A stretch of DNA of 64,000 nucleotides. Origin: Paracoccus subflavus (GTDB lineage: Bacteria; Pseudomonadota; Alphaproteobacteria; Rhodobacterales; Rhodobacteraceae). A model generated the notes under the pieces. That model was not told the DNA's origin, did not search any database, and saw only the letters and a list, made by a program, of their open reading frames with translations. The first letter of the stretch is position 1; the number at the start of each line of letters is the position of its first letter. Below, piece by piece: positions 52,596 through 61,092 of this stretch. A program made the position numbers and the translations under genes. Location of the stretch: positions 1 through 64,000 of the forward strand of contig NZ_SISK01000004.1 of the NCBI RefSeq assembly GCF_004310345.1, in the 5' to 3' direction.

Positions 52596-53306
52596 TCAGG
52601 ATCGGCGGGCGACCTGCCCGGCCAGGTCGGCCAGATCGCGCGCCACCAGATCCCAGTCTTCTTCGGGCTTCAGATCACGATCCTGGCCCGGCCCGTATTC
52701 TGTGGGCCGGGCAAAGAACGCCGTCCCCAGACCCGCGGCACGCGCGGCTGCCAGATCGCGGTTGTGGGCCGCCACCATCACCACCTGTTCCGGCCCAAGG
52801 CCGAAGGCGCGGGCTGCGGCAAGATAAACCTCGGGACGGGGCTTGTAGTCCTGCGCGATCTCGGCGCCCAGGACCGCGTCCCACCGCAAGCCCGCAAAGC
52901 GCGCCAACCGGGCCGATAAGGCAATCGAGGCGTTTGAACAGGGCGCAAGCAGGCCAAAGGGCCGCAGCCTGTCCATGCCTTGATGGACATCCGGCCAGGG
53001 CGGCAGGCATTCCCAGGCGCGGTTCAGGGCGTTCCGCGCCGCCTCGTCGAAGGCATCGGCGATTCCCATGGCGGTCAGGGTCTGGTCCAGGTTCTCGCGG
53101 TGCAGCAGGTCCAGCGGAACATAGCCGCGGCTTCCGGAACGCACCCGTTCCATCGCGGGATCATAGCAGGCGCGCCAGTGATCGGCAAAGGCATAAGGAT
53201 CGACGGACAGCCCCCGGCATCCGAACGCCTCGCGGGCTGCGTCAGCGATGCCCTGCCGCCAGTCAACCAGCGTTCCGAACACGTCGAAGATGAAGGCACG
53301 GTCCAT
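52596..53306 (-). CDS. Type II haloacid dehalogenase-like HAD hydrolase
   Basis: 236 residues from MDRAFIFDVFGTLVDWRQGI, where the nucleophile Asp8 sits in FDVFGTLVDW. LAPCSNASI is motif II, and AQDYKPRPEVYL with the lysine is motif III. The acidic motif IV reads VMVAAHNRDLAAARAAGLGTAF. In true L-2-haloacid dehalogenases motif IV reads S.N..D; here it is AHNRD, as in haloacid dehalogenases of this type. It hydrolyses small halo- or phospho-acids; the exact substrate is unknown. Confidence 0.88.
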   Translation of the reverse strand: MDRAFIFDVFGTLVDWRQGIADAAREAFGCRGLSVDPYAFADHWRACYDPAMERVRSGSRGYVPLDLLHRENLDQTLTAMGIADAFDEAARNALNRAWECLPPWPDVHQGMDRLRPFGLLAPCSNASIALSARLARFAGLRWDAVLGAEIAQDYKPRPEVYLAAARAFGLGPEQVVMVAAHNRDLAAARAAGLGTAFFARPTEYGPGQDRDLKPEEDWDLVARDLADLAGQVARRS

Positions 53307-53407
53307 GGAACGCTCCGCAATGTCATGAAACCTTGCTGCCACGAGGCGACCCGCCGCGCCAGCCCCTTCGACACCCGGACCATCGACCGAGAGAAGGGCG
53401 CAACAAA

Positions 53408-53431
53408 AAAGGGTGCCCTTGGGCACCCTTT
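53408..53431 (-). terminator. Terminator of rpmG
   Basis: On the minus strand AAAGGGTGCCC pairs with GGGCACCCTTT around a 2-base loop and runs into TTTTGTTG. It lies about 42 bases after the rpmG stop. Confidence 0.85.
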
Positions 53432-53472
53432 GTGATTGCCCGGCCTGACGGTCGGGCCGGTTGGACAAGACC

Positions 53473-53640
53473 TTACTTGATCTTGCCTTCCTTGTATTCG
53501 ACATGCTGACGGACAACCGGGTCGAATTTGCGGACGGTCATCTTTTCGGTCATGGTGCGGGCGTTCTTCTTGGTCACGTAGAAGTGGCCCGTGCCGGCGG
53601 TCGAGTTCAGCCGGATCTTGATGGTGGTCGGCTTGGCCAT
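53473..53640 (-). CDS. rpmG: 50S ribosomal protein L33
   Basis: 55 residues: [20 protein letters not shown], then [21 protein letters not shown] and the end EYKEGKIK. It is the cysteine-free form of L33, so it does not depend on zinc. It is part of the large subunit near the E site. The start at 53640 follows AGGAGCAATG-type spacing. The gene is single and ends in a strong terminator. Confidence 0.96.
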   Translation of the reverse strand: MAKPTTIKIRLNSTAGTGHFYVTKKNARTMTEKMTVRKFDPVVRQHVEYKEGKIK

Positions 53641-53758
53641 GTCATTGCTCCTGCTTCGGGGCAATCGCGCGGCGCAGACCCCGTGGAATTCGTGTGAAGC
53701 CCGGCTTTTACCCGCCGATACGGCAAAGTCAACCCGAATCGCCGGGAAAACGACCGAA

Positions 53759-54138
53759 TGCGCGGAGGGCCTGTAAGCCGGATTCTGTCCACCGCATGAT
53801 GCGGCTGGATGACCATTCCTCTGGCCCGGCGGTTGCCCGCCGGATCAAGCTGCCTACCCGGACCTGCTGGGGCAAGGCGGCCCTGCGGGGTTTCCCCCGC
53901 GCGCGGTCCCTATTCGGCATTGCTCCCGGTGGGGCTTGCCATGCGGGGCCTGTTGCCAGGCCCCCGGTGGGCTCTTACCCCGCCGTTTCACCCTTGCCTG
54001 CACGGATGCAGGCGGTCTGTTCTCTGTGGCGCTTTCCCTGGGGTTGCCCCCGCCGGGCGTTACCCGGCACCGTCGCCTCATGGAGTCCGGACTTTCCTCG
54101 ACAGGTCGCCCTGCCGCGGTCATCCAGCCCTCCGCGCG
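53759..54138 (-). ncRNA. rnpB: RNase P RNA (class A)
   Basis: About 380 bases. The ends pair as P1 (GCGCGGAGGGC with GCCCTCCGCGC). The conserved core is present: GAGGAAAGTCCGGACTCC near the 5' end, AGGGTGAAACGG and GTAAGAGC in the centre, and the P4 partner AGAATCCGGCTTACAG near the 3' end. It processes the 5' ends of tRNA precursors. Protein-like frames over this region are not genes. Confidence 0.95.
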
Positions 54139-54143
54139 CGTCC

Positions 54144-54172
54144 GATATGGCGGGGCAGGCGAGGCGCGTCAA
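54144..54172 (-). promoter_or_regulatory. Promoter of rnpB
   Basis: On the minus strand TTGACG (-35) and CATATC (-10) have a 17-base spacer and end about 6 bases upstream of the inferred RNA 5' end. Confidence 0.7.
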
Positions 54173-54179
54173 TGGAAAA

Positions 54180-54202
54180 CCCCCGCTGCGGGGCAGCGGG
54201 GG
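54180..54202 (-). terminator. Terminator of acnA
   Basis: On the minus strand CCCCCGCTGC pairs perfectly with GCAGCGGGGG around a 3-base loop, followed by TTTTCC. It lies 24 bases after the acnA stop and immediately upstream of the rnpB promoter, so it separates the two. Confidence 0.85.
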
Positions 54203-54226
54203 CTTCGGATCGGCGTTCAGGCCGGA

Positions 54227-56950
54227 TCAGCTTGCGGCCAGGTTGCGCAGCACATAGTGCAGCACGCCGCCGTTCTTGAGGTATTCGATTTCCACCTCGG
54301 TATCGACACGGGCCTTGATCTGGATTTCCTTCACCCTGCCGTCGGCATAGCGGATGGTGCAGGGCACCAGCGACAGCGGCTTGAAATCGCCCGCCAGCCC
54401 GTGGATCGAGACGACCTCGTCGCCTTTCAGGCCCAGCGTCTTGCGGTTCTCGCCCGGCAGGAACTCGAACGGGACGACGCCCATGCCGACCAGGTTGGAC
54501 CGGTGGATACGCTCGAAGGACTCGGCGATGACCGCCTTGACGCCCAGCAGGCTGGTGCCCTTGGCCGCCCAGTCGCGCGACGACCCGGCCCCGTATTCGA
54601 TGCCGCCAAAGATCACCAGCGGCGTGCCCGCCTCCTGATAGGCCATGGATGCGTCGAAGATCGTCGTCTGCTGCCCGTCCGGCCCTTTGGTGTAACCGCC
54701 CTCGACCCCGTCCAGCATCTCGTTTTTGATGCGGATGTTGGCAAAGGTGCCGCGCATCATGACCTCGTGGTTGCCGCGGCGAGAGCCGTAGCTGTTGAAG
54801 TCCCTGGGCGCGACCTGACGTTCCAGCAGGTACTGGCCTGCGGGCGTGGTGGGTTTGAACGAACCGGCCGGGCTGATGTGATCGGTGGTAATCATGTCGC
54901 CCAGGATCGCCAGCACGCGCGCCCCGTCGATGTCGCTGATGACGCCCGCTTCCCTGGCCATGCCCCGGAAATAGGGCGGGTTCTGGATATAGGTCGATGT
55001 CGGCGGCCAGTCATAGGTTTCGCTGTCGGTGACCTCGACCGCCTGCCAGCGTTCGTCGCCCTTGAACACGTCTGCGTATTTCGACTGGAACGCCTCGCGC
55101 GTGACCGTGGCGTGGACCAGATCGGCGATTTCCTGGTTTGTCGGCCAGATGTCCTTGAGATAGACATCGCGGCCTTCCGGGGTCTGGCCGATCGGATCCT
55201 TGGTCAGGTCCACGTTCAGGTCGCCCGCGATGGCATAGGCCACGACCAGCGGAGGCGAGGCCAGGAAGTTCGCGCGCACGTCGGGGCTGATGCGGCCTTC
55301 AAAGTTGCGGTTCCCGGACAGAACGGCGGTGGCGACCAGATCGTTGTCGTGGATCGCCTTGGAAATCGCCGGATCGCCCAGCGGCCCCGAATTGCCGATG
55401 CAGGTGGTGCAGCCATAGCCCACCAGGTTGAAGCCCAAGGCATCCAGATCCTCTTGCAGGCCTGCCGCTTCAAGGTATTGCCCCACGACCTGCGAACCGG
55501 GCGCCAGGGATGTTTTCACCCAGGGCTTGCGGTTCAGGCCAAGCTGGCGCGCCTTGCGGGCAACCAGTCCCGCCCCGATCATCACATAAGGGTTCGAGGT
55601 GTTGGTGCACGACGTGATGGCCGCGATCACCACGGACCCGTCCCTGATCGTGTAATCCGTGCCCTCGACCGGAGCCGTCCGCAGCGCGTCCCTGACCATC
55701 ACCTCGCCATCGTCCTGCGCGCCCCCGCGATAGTCGGCGACCACCTTGCCGAAGGTCTGGGCCGAGTCGGTCAGCGGCAGGTAATCCTGCGGACGCTTGG
55801 GACCGGAAATCGCCGGCACGATGGTGCCCATGTCCAGTTCCAGCGTCGAGGAATAGACCGGGTTGTAATCCGCGCCGCGCCAGAAGCCGTTTTCCTTGGC
55901 ATAGGTTTCGACCAGGCTGATCCGGTCCTCGTCCCGGCCGGTGTTGCGCAGATAGCGCAACGTTTCGTCGTCGATCGGGAAAAAGCCGCAGGTGGCGCCG
56001 TATTCGGGGGCCATGTTGGCGATGGTCGCGCGGTCGGCCAGCGGCAGGTTGTCCAGCCCCTCGCCATAGAACTCGACGAATTTGCCGACGACGCCGTGCT
56101 TGCGCAGCATCTGCACGACCTTCAGCACCAGGTCGGTGGCGGTGGTGCCCTCGACCATGCGGCCGGTCAGCTTGAAGCCCACGACTTCGGGGATCAGCAT
56201 GGATACCGGCTGGCCCAGCATCGCCGCCTCGGCCTCGATCCCGCCGACGCCCCAGCCCAGCACGGCCAGGCCGTTGACCATGGTGGTGTGGCTGTCGGTG
56301 CCGACCAGGGTGTCGGGATAGGCGACCAGATCGCCGTTCTGGTCGGTGTCGGTCCAGACGGTCTGGGCCAGGTATTCCAGGTTCACCTGATGGCAGATGC
56401 CGGTGCCGGGCGGCACCACGCGGAAATTCTGGAACGCGTTCTGGCCCCATTTCAGGAACTGATAGCGTTCGATGTTGCGTTCGTATTCCAGATCGACGTT
56501 GCGCTGGAAGGCGCGGGGATTGCCGAACTCGTCGATCATCACCGAATGGTCGATCACCAGATCGACCGGGTTCAGCGGATTGATCTTCTGCGCGTCTCCG
56601 CCCAAGGCCTTGATGCCGTCGCGCATCGCGGCCAGATCCACCACCGCCGGAACGCCGGTGAAATCCTGCATCAGCACGCGGGCCGGGCGATAGTTGATCT
56701 CGCGCGGGTTCTTGCCGCCGAGGCTGGCCCATTCGCCGAACGCCTTGATGTCATCGACGGACACGGAAAAGCCGCCATCCTCGAACCGCAGCAGGTTTTC
56801 CAGCACCACCCTCAGCGCGGCGGGCAGTTTGGAAAAATCGCCAAGCCCGGCCTCGGTCGCGGCGTCGATCGAGTAATAGGCATATTCGCGACCGGCCGCG
56901 GTCAGCCGGCGGCGGGTCTTGGCGGTGTCGGTTCCGATCTGGATGGGCAT
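54227..56950 (-). CDS. acnA: Aconitate hydratase A
   Basis: 907 residues starting MPIQIGTDTAKTRRRLTAAG. The three iron-sulfur cysteines are in ITSCTNTSNPYVM and GYGCTTCIGNSG. The aconitase core (SHTTMVNGLAVLGWGVGG) and the swivel domain (RGTFANIRIKNEM, YGAGSSRDWAAKG) are present. It isomerises citrate to isocitrate in the TCA cycle, and AcnA-type proteins can also bind mRNA when apo. The start is preferred over 57370, since the longer frame runs into the divergent gene. An inverted repeat upstream may be regulatory. Confidence 0.96.
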   Translation of the reverse strand: MPIQIGTDTAKTRRRLTAAGREYAYYSIDAATEAGLGDFSKLPAALRVVLENLLRFEDGGFSVSVDDIKAFGEWASLGGKNPREINYRPARVLMQDFTGVPAVVDLAAMRDGIKALGGDAQKINPLNPVDLVIDHSVMIDEFGNPRAFQRNVDLEYERNIERYQFLKWGQNAFQNFRVVPPGTGICHQVNLEYLAQTVWTDTDQNGDLVAYPDTLVGTDSHTTMVNGLAVLGWGVGGIEAEAAMLGQPVSMLIPEVVGFKLTGRMVEGTTATDLVLKVVQMLRKHGVVGKFVEFYGEGLDNLPLADRATIANMAPEYGATCGFFPIDDETLRYLRNTGRDEDRISLVETYAKENGFWRGADYNPVYSSTLELDMGTIVPAISGPKRPQDYLPLTDSAQTFGKVVADYRGGAQDDGEVMVRDALRTAPVEGTDYTIRDGSVVIAAITSCTNTSNPYVMIGAGLVARKARQLGLNRKPWVKTSLAPGSQVVGQYLEAAGLQEDLDALGFNLVGYGCTTCIGNSGPLGDPAISKAIHDNDLVATAVLSGNRNFEGRISPDVRANFLASPPLVVAYAIAGDLNVDLTKDPIGQTPEGRDVYLKDIWPTNQEIADLVHATVTREAFQSKYADVFKGDERWQAVEVTDSETYDWPPTSTYIQNPPYFRGMAREAGVISDIDGARVLAILGDMITTDHISPAGSFKPTTPAGQYLLERQVAPRDFNSYGSRRGNHEVMMRGTFANIRIKNEMLDGVEGGYTKGPDGQQTTIFDASMAYQEAGTPLVIFGGIEYGAGSSRDWAAKGTSLLGVKAVIAESFERIHRSNLVGMGVVPFEFLPGENRKTLGLKGDEVVSIHGLAGDFKPLSLVPCTIRYADGRVKEIQIKARVDTEVEIEYLKNGGVLHYVLRNLAAS

Positions 56951-57046
56951 GGGGGCCTCCCTGTCTGCAAAGGGGATGGGTCGGGCATGGATGCGCCTGC
57001 TTTGCCCCATGCCGCCATCCAGCGCAAGAGAGTTGCACGGTAATTT

Positions 57047-57062
57047 GTATGCAATCGCATAC
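57047..57062. promoter_or_regulatory. Inverted repeat upstream of acnA
   Basis: GTATGC-AATC-GCATAC is a perfect 6-bp dyad with a 4-base gap, in an AT-rich patch about 100 bases upstream of acnA and 130 bases from the divergent DUF1223 gene. It resembles a GntR-type operator, but the regulator is not identified. Confidence 0.45.
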
Positions 57063-57188
57063 CATATTTGGCCGCCGTGTCGCGTCGGCCTGCATGGGGG
57101 TGCCGAAATGATTAACGAAGCCTTGATTTGTTCCCGCCCGGTGCGCGAGGCTAAGCAGGGAGGCGTGTTCACGACCAGGGATTCCCGA

Positions 57189-58178
57189 ATGCTGGCTGCA
57201 ACGGCCGCCTTTCGCAGCAGATGTCTGGCTGCAGCCGTGCTGTGCGGCCTTTTCGCCGGTTCGGCGGACATGGTCTTGGCGCAGGAAATCGGCCGTGACA
57301 GTCCGGCCGAGGCGGCCGGGGAACGCGGCGCCGTCGCCGGGCAACCCGACCCCGGCGCCGATCGTGACAACCCGCCCGTGATCGAGGCGCCGCACGATCC
57401 GGGACGATGGGCACCGTCCGCCGGCTATGCCCCGACCGAACTGGGCGGCGCCAACAGCTTTGCGGCCACGGACGTCCCCCCCATGGAAAGCTATGGCTTC
57501 AGCGATGCCGTGCCGGTGGTGGTCGAACTGTTCACCTCGCAGGGCTGTTCGTCCTGTCCGGCGGCCGATGCCATGCTGTCCGCGCTGGCGGACAAGGCCG
57601 ACATCCTGCCCTTGTCCTATCATGTGGATTACTGGGACTATCTGGGCTGGGCCGACAGCTTTGCCCGGCCCGAGTTTTCGAAGCGCCAGGAAAGCTATGC
57701 CCGTGCGGCCGGCGAACATGCCGTCTATACGCCGCAACTGATCGTGGCGGGCAGCGATACCGCCCTGTCGCTGGGGCCTGCGCAACTGATGGGCCTGATC
57801 GACGCCAGCCGGTTCGCCCCCGCCCTGGTCAGCGTGCAGCGCAAGGCCACCCCCGAAGGCCAGGTCATCAAGCTGATGCCCTTGTCCGACCTGGGCGATC
57901 GGATCCAGATCCTGCTGGTCCGCTATGCCCCCCGGCGGACGGTCGATGTGACGGGGGGCGAAAACTATGGCAAGCGCATGACCTATGCCAACGTCGTGCT
58001 GTCGCTGGAGGTGCTTGCCGAATGGGACGGCGCGGCCCCCCTTCGCGTGACGGTCAAGTCCAGCGGGCTTGCCGATGACAGCTTTCCGGCCGACACGCGG
58101 CATGCGGTGCTGGTGCAGCGGGAACTGGGTCGCAGGGGACTGCCCGGCCCGATCCTGGCAGCCGTTCGGCTGGATTGA
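57189..58178 (+). CDS. DUF1223-family exported thiol protein
   Basis: 329 residues. The signal region (MLAATAAFRSRCLAAAVLCGLFAG...LAQE) and a ~75-residue proline-rich low-complexity stretch precede the DUF1223 domain: VVVELFTSQGCSSCPAADAML (CSSC, CxxC-type), ILPLSYHVDYWDYLGW and AVYTPQLIVAG. The fold is thioredoxin-like and the protein is probably secreted or periplasmic. Earlier starts (57108) would add an AT-rich leader. It is divergent from acnA. The Asp/Pro-rich N-terminal part is not typical of the family. Confidence 0.85.
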   Translation: MLAATAAFRSRCLAAAVLCGLFAGSADMVLAQEIGRDSPAEAAGERGAVAGQPDPGADRDNPPVIEAPHDPGRWAPSAGYAPTELGGANSFAATDVPPMESYGFSDAVPVVVELFTSQGCSSCPAADAMLSALADKADILPLSYHVDYWDYLGWADSFARPEFSKRQESYARAAGEHAVYTPQLIVAGSDTALSLGPAQLMGLIDASRFAPALVSVQRKATPEGQVIKLMPLSDLGDRIQILLVRYAPRRTVDVTGGENYGKRMTYANVVLSLEVLAEWDGAAPLRVTVKSSGLADDSFPADTRHAVLVQRELGRRGLPGPILAAVRLD

Positions 58179-58255
58179 CGGTCCCTCCGCAGGGGCTTGC
58201 CGCGCCGCGCGCGATCGGGGAAAACGGCCCTGCCCGATCTGAAAGGATGCCTGCC

Positions 58256-58864
58256 ATGAAGGAACCGAAGCCCTGGGTGATCCCGGCCCTGGAATGGGGT
58301 CCGCTGATCCTGTTCTTTGCGGTCTTCATGCTGAACCGGGGCGGCGATGTCAGCCTGTGGGGCCGGGATTATTCACCTCTGGTCTTTGCGACGCTGCTGT
58401 TCATCCCGGCGATCCTGGCGGCGACGCTGATCCGCTGGCGGCTGACCGGGACGCTGGCGCCCATGCAGATCGCCACGCTGGTTCTGGTCGTGGTCTTTGG
58501 CGGGCTGTCCGTCTGGCTGAACGACCCGCGCTTCTTCAAGATAAAGCCGACCATCATCTATCTGCTGTTCGCCGGGCTGCTGGGATTCAGCCTTGTGACG
58601 CGGCGCAACTGGCTGGGGATGATCCTGTCCGAGGCGCTGCCCATGGACGCTGAGGGCTGGCGCAAACTGACCCTGCGCATGGCGATGATGTTCGCGGCCT
58701 TGGCGCTTGCCAACGAGATCGTATGGCGCACCATGTCCGAAACCGCCTGGGTCTATTTCAAGACCTTCGGAATGCCCTTTCTGATCTTTGCATTCCTGAT
58801 GGCGAATGCGGGCCTGTTCAAGGCGCACGCGCTGCCTGCCGCCGAAAAGGACACGGACGGCTGA
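58256..58864 (+). CDS. yciB: YciB/IspZ-family inner-membrane septation protein
   Basis: 202 residues with five to six membrane segments. The family signatures KPTIIYLLFAGLLGF and the WRKLTLRMAMMFAALALANEIVWR stretch, followed by WVYFKTFGMP, match YciB/IspZ. The protein affects cell-envelope synthesis and septation. The ATG was chosen because AAAGGA lies 8-9 bases upstream; an in-frame ATG at 58247 is too close to that site. One base separates its stop from the glycosyltransferase start codon, so they may be coupled. Confidence 0.92.
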   Translation: MKEPKPWVIPALEWGPLILFFAVFMLNRGGDVSLWGRDYSPLVFATLLFIPAILAATLIRWRLTGTLAPMQIATLVLVVVFGGLSVWLNDPRFFKIKPTIIYLLFAGLLGFSLVTRRNWLGMILSEALPMDAEGWRKLTLRMAMMFAALALANEIVWRTMSETAWVYFKTFGMPFLIFAFLMANAGLFKAHALPAAEKDTDG

Positions 58865-58865
58865 G

Positions 58866-59693
58866 ATGGATGCGCGGACGGTGCTGCTGCCCGCAAGCCA
58901 GGCCCGGCTGGCGGTGTATCTGATCAACATGGACGGCGCCGACGAAAGAATGGCGGCCATGCAGGCCAAGCTGGCGAAGGCGAACCTGCCGTTCTTCCGG
59001 ATTGCCGGCATCGACGGGAAGACGCTGCGCTATCCCATTCCCGAGTTCAGCGAGCGCAGCTACAGGTTGCTGCATGGCCGCCGCACATCCCCCGCGGAAA
59101 TTGGCTGCTATCTCAGCCATGTCGCCTGCGCGCGGGCGTTTCTGGACAGCGATGCCGACCTGGCCCTGATCCTCGAGGACGACGTATCCTTTGCGCCCGA
59201 TTTTCTGGACATCCTCGACCGGGCGGCGGGACAGCGCGACTTGTGGAACATCCTGCGGCTCAGCACGGTGAACGACGGGCGCAAGTTTGCGGTCCGCAGG
59301 CTGGGCCCTCGCCATGCGCTGGCCATCGCGCTGACGCGCGAAAAGGGGGCGGGCGCCTATGTCGTCGACCGCCGTGCGGCAGGCTGGATCGTCACCGATC
59401 TTGTGCCGATGCGGCTGGCCTATGACATCGCCTTTGACCTGGAGTATCTGGCGGGGCTACGTGCCTGCTTTGTGTTGCCGGTGCCCGCCAGCCAGGTGTC
59501 GGATCATCCGACCCAGATCCAGTCCACCCGTCTGGACTACAAGCTGCCGCGATGGCGGTATCTGACCGTGCTGCCGTATCGTGCATGGCTGGAACTGTCG
59601 CGCTTTGCCTGCCGGGGCTTGCGGCTGCTGGGCGCGCGCCTGCGATCAGGCGCGAAACGGCTGGGGCTGGGCAGGCCCGGCCAGCAGGCGTGA
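58866..59693 (+). CDS. Glycosyltransferase family 25 (LPS biosynthesis type)
   Basis: 275 residues from MDARTVLLPASQARL. GT25 pattern: VYLINMDGADERMAAM near the start, RIAGIDGKTL, SPAEIGCYLSHVACARAFLDS, and the LALILEDDVSFAPDFL motif that carries the DxD-like EDD. The GAGAYVVDRRAA stretch is also typical. It transfers galactose or similar sugars to lipooligosaccharide. The Arg-rich tail (RSGAKRLGLGRPGQQA) overlaps the convergent hydrolase gene by 48 bases. Confidence 0.9.
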   Translation: MDARTVLLPASQARLAVYLINMDGADERMAAMQAKLAKANLPFFRIAGIDGKTLRYPIPEFSERSYRLLHGRRTSPAEIGCYLSHVACARAFLDSDADLALILEDDVSFAPDFLDILDRAAGQRDLWNILRLSTVNDGRKFAVRRLGPRHALAIALTREKGAGAYVVDRRAAGWIVTDLVPMRLAYDIAFDLEYLAGLRACFVLPVPASQVSDHPTQIQSTRLDYKLPRWRYLTVLPYRAWLELSRFACRGLRLLGARLRSGAKRLGLGRPGQQA

Positions 59694-60545
59694 CCATCGC
59701 GGCTCGATCCGGCCGGGCAGGCGGGTGCGCAGCATCGGCAGGGACAGCGCCCAGGGCTGGAACAGGGCGGTGCGATAAAAGTCGAACAACCCGCGCCGCA
59801 GATAGGGCGTCCAGTGCGACAGGCGCCGGGGATGGCGTTCCACCGGAAAACCCAGCCTGTCCAGCACGTCGAGGGTCGGTTGATCGTCGATCTGCACATC
59901 GACCCAGTTTGCCGCCGGGCGTGCCAGCCCGAACCCGATCGCGGATCGCCGGCCCCTGTCCAGCCATATCTCCATCGCGAAATCGAACAGGTCGTTCTCG
60001 CGCGAGGTGATGTTCAGCACTTCGGCCCGCCGTCCGGCCGGGCTGTCCAGCGCCGCGGCCGCCGTGTCCCGGAACTCGGCCCCGGCCAGCAGCACGATCC
60101 GGCCGATGCTGCCCGGATCGGCATGGTGAAGGGCCTGCAAGGCAACCCGCGCGCCCAGCGAATGCCCGATCAGGGCCACCGGCCTGCCGGTTTCCGCGGC
60201 GAGATCCGAAACAAGCGCTGCGACCCTGCGGCCCGCATCGCCCGCACGCCGATAGGCCCGGCCCAGCAGGCCCCGCGCCTCCCATCCGAAGGCAACGGCC
60301 AGCCCCTCGTCGTCACGTCCCGATCCGAATCCCAGGGCGCGCGGCCATGACAGGGTGCTGCCATGGGCCGGATCGGGGTCCAGCGACAGGATGTGCCGAT
60401 GGGGATCGCATCGAAAGGCCGCCGGAGAATAGCGATAGCCGTGGATCATCACGACGATCGGGGCATGGGCGGGCAGGGAACGTCCATCCCAGCCCAGGGC
60501 GTCGGGCAGCGCGCGATCTGTAGCATCGACCTTGAGTACCGGCAT
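59646..60545 (-). CDS. Alpha/beta hydrolase (lipase-like)
   Basis: 299 residues from MPVLKVDATDRALPDALGW. HGYRYSP is the oxyanion loop, and the nucleophile elbow is GHSLGARVA. Later acidic and histidine residues (NITSRENDLFD, then VERHPRRLSHW) are candidate triad members. No signal peptide. The 3' end overlaps the GT25 gene on the other strand. The function is unknown beyond the esterase fold. Confidence 0.85.
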   Translation of the reverse strand: MPVLKVDATDRALPDALGWDGRSLPAHAPIVVMIHGYRYSPAAFRCDPHRHILSLDPDPAHGSTLSWPRALGFGSGRDDEGLAVAFGWEARGLLGRAYRRAGDAGRRVAALVSDLAAETGRPVALIGHSLGARVALQALHHADPGSIGRIVLLAGAEFRDTAAAALDSPAGRRAEVLNITSRENDLFDFAMEIWLDRGRRSAIGFGLARPAANWVDVQIDDQPTLDVLDRLGFPVERHPRRLSHWTPYLRRGLFDFYRTALFQPWALSLPMLRTRLPGRIEPRWSRLLAGPAQPQPFRA

Positions 60546-61092
60546 GATGCGACTCCTGTGTCCTGAGCCGGAAATGGCCGAAGGGTGCAACATCGGCGTG
60601 AAAGAAGCGTTAAAGCTGCGTGACGGGCGTTGCCTGTGTCTGTCTTGCGCCAGCGGCGCAGGCTGGAACGCGCTGATCCGGGGCCAGACCTTTTTCGGCA
60701 TTGAATTTTCCCTGTGATACCGCCTATGTTGCAACCATGCGCCGATGCGCCCACAATTTCGGGTTGCAGGCGCTCACAGTTTCGCAGCGCGGCACCTCTA
60801 CCGGATCACAAGAACGGCGGCATGTGTCACGCGGAAAACCCCGCCCGTGATGCGCATCGTTGTGCGGCCGGGCGTATCGGACAGCGGCGCAGCGGCCTTG
60901 GCCCCGCGCCAGTTTCAAGGAACGACGCGATGACGCGCGCAAGGGACGGACAGGATCGGAACGGGGGGGCTGACAGCCCGTCCCGAACGACGGCCATGTC
61001 CCCTGCCGCGCCTGCGTCCCCATCACAACGCGGCCGGCCCCTGGGGGTGTCACTGGCACCGCCCGGCGCGCGGCTGCGCGAAAGACAAAACA
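60546..61092 (+). other. Leader region of rne, no gene
   Basis: A 547-base gap. It holds the promoter described for rne and then about 355 bases of transcribed leader with several GC-rich segments. Open frames here are short shadows with Arg/Pro/Gly-rich composition and no family signal. The leader may be where RNase E controls its own message, as known in enterobacteria, but there is no sequence match to support this. Confidence 0.5.
60701..60730 (+). promoter_or_regulatory. Promoter of rne
   Basis: TTGAAT and TATGTT with an 18-base spacer sit about 360 bases upstream of the rne start. The hexamers are in an AT-rich patch within an otherwise GC-rich gap. Confidence 0.5.

Noticed and set aside
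53936..57043. A 1035-codon plus-strand frame
   Set aside because: It is antisense to acnA and rnpB, with composition typical of a GC-rich shadow frame. The opposite strand has clear aconitase motifs and RNase P RNA.
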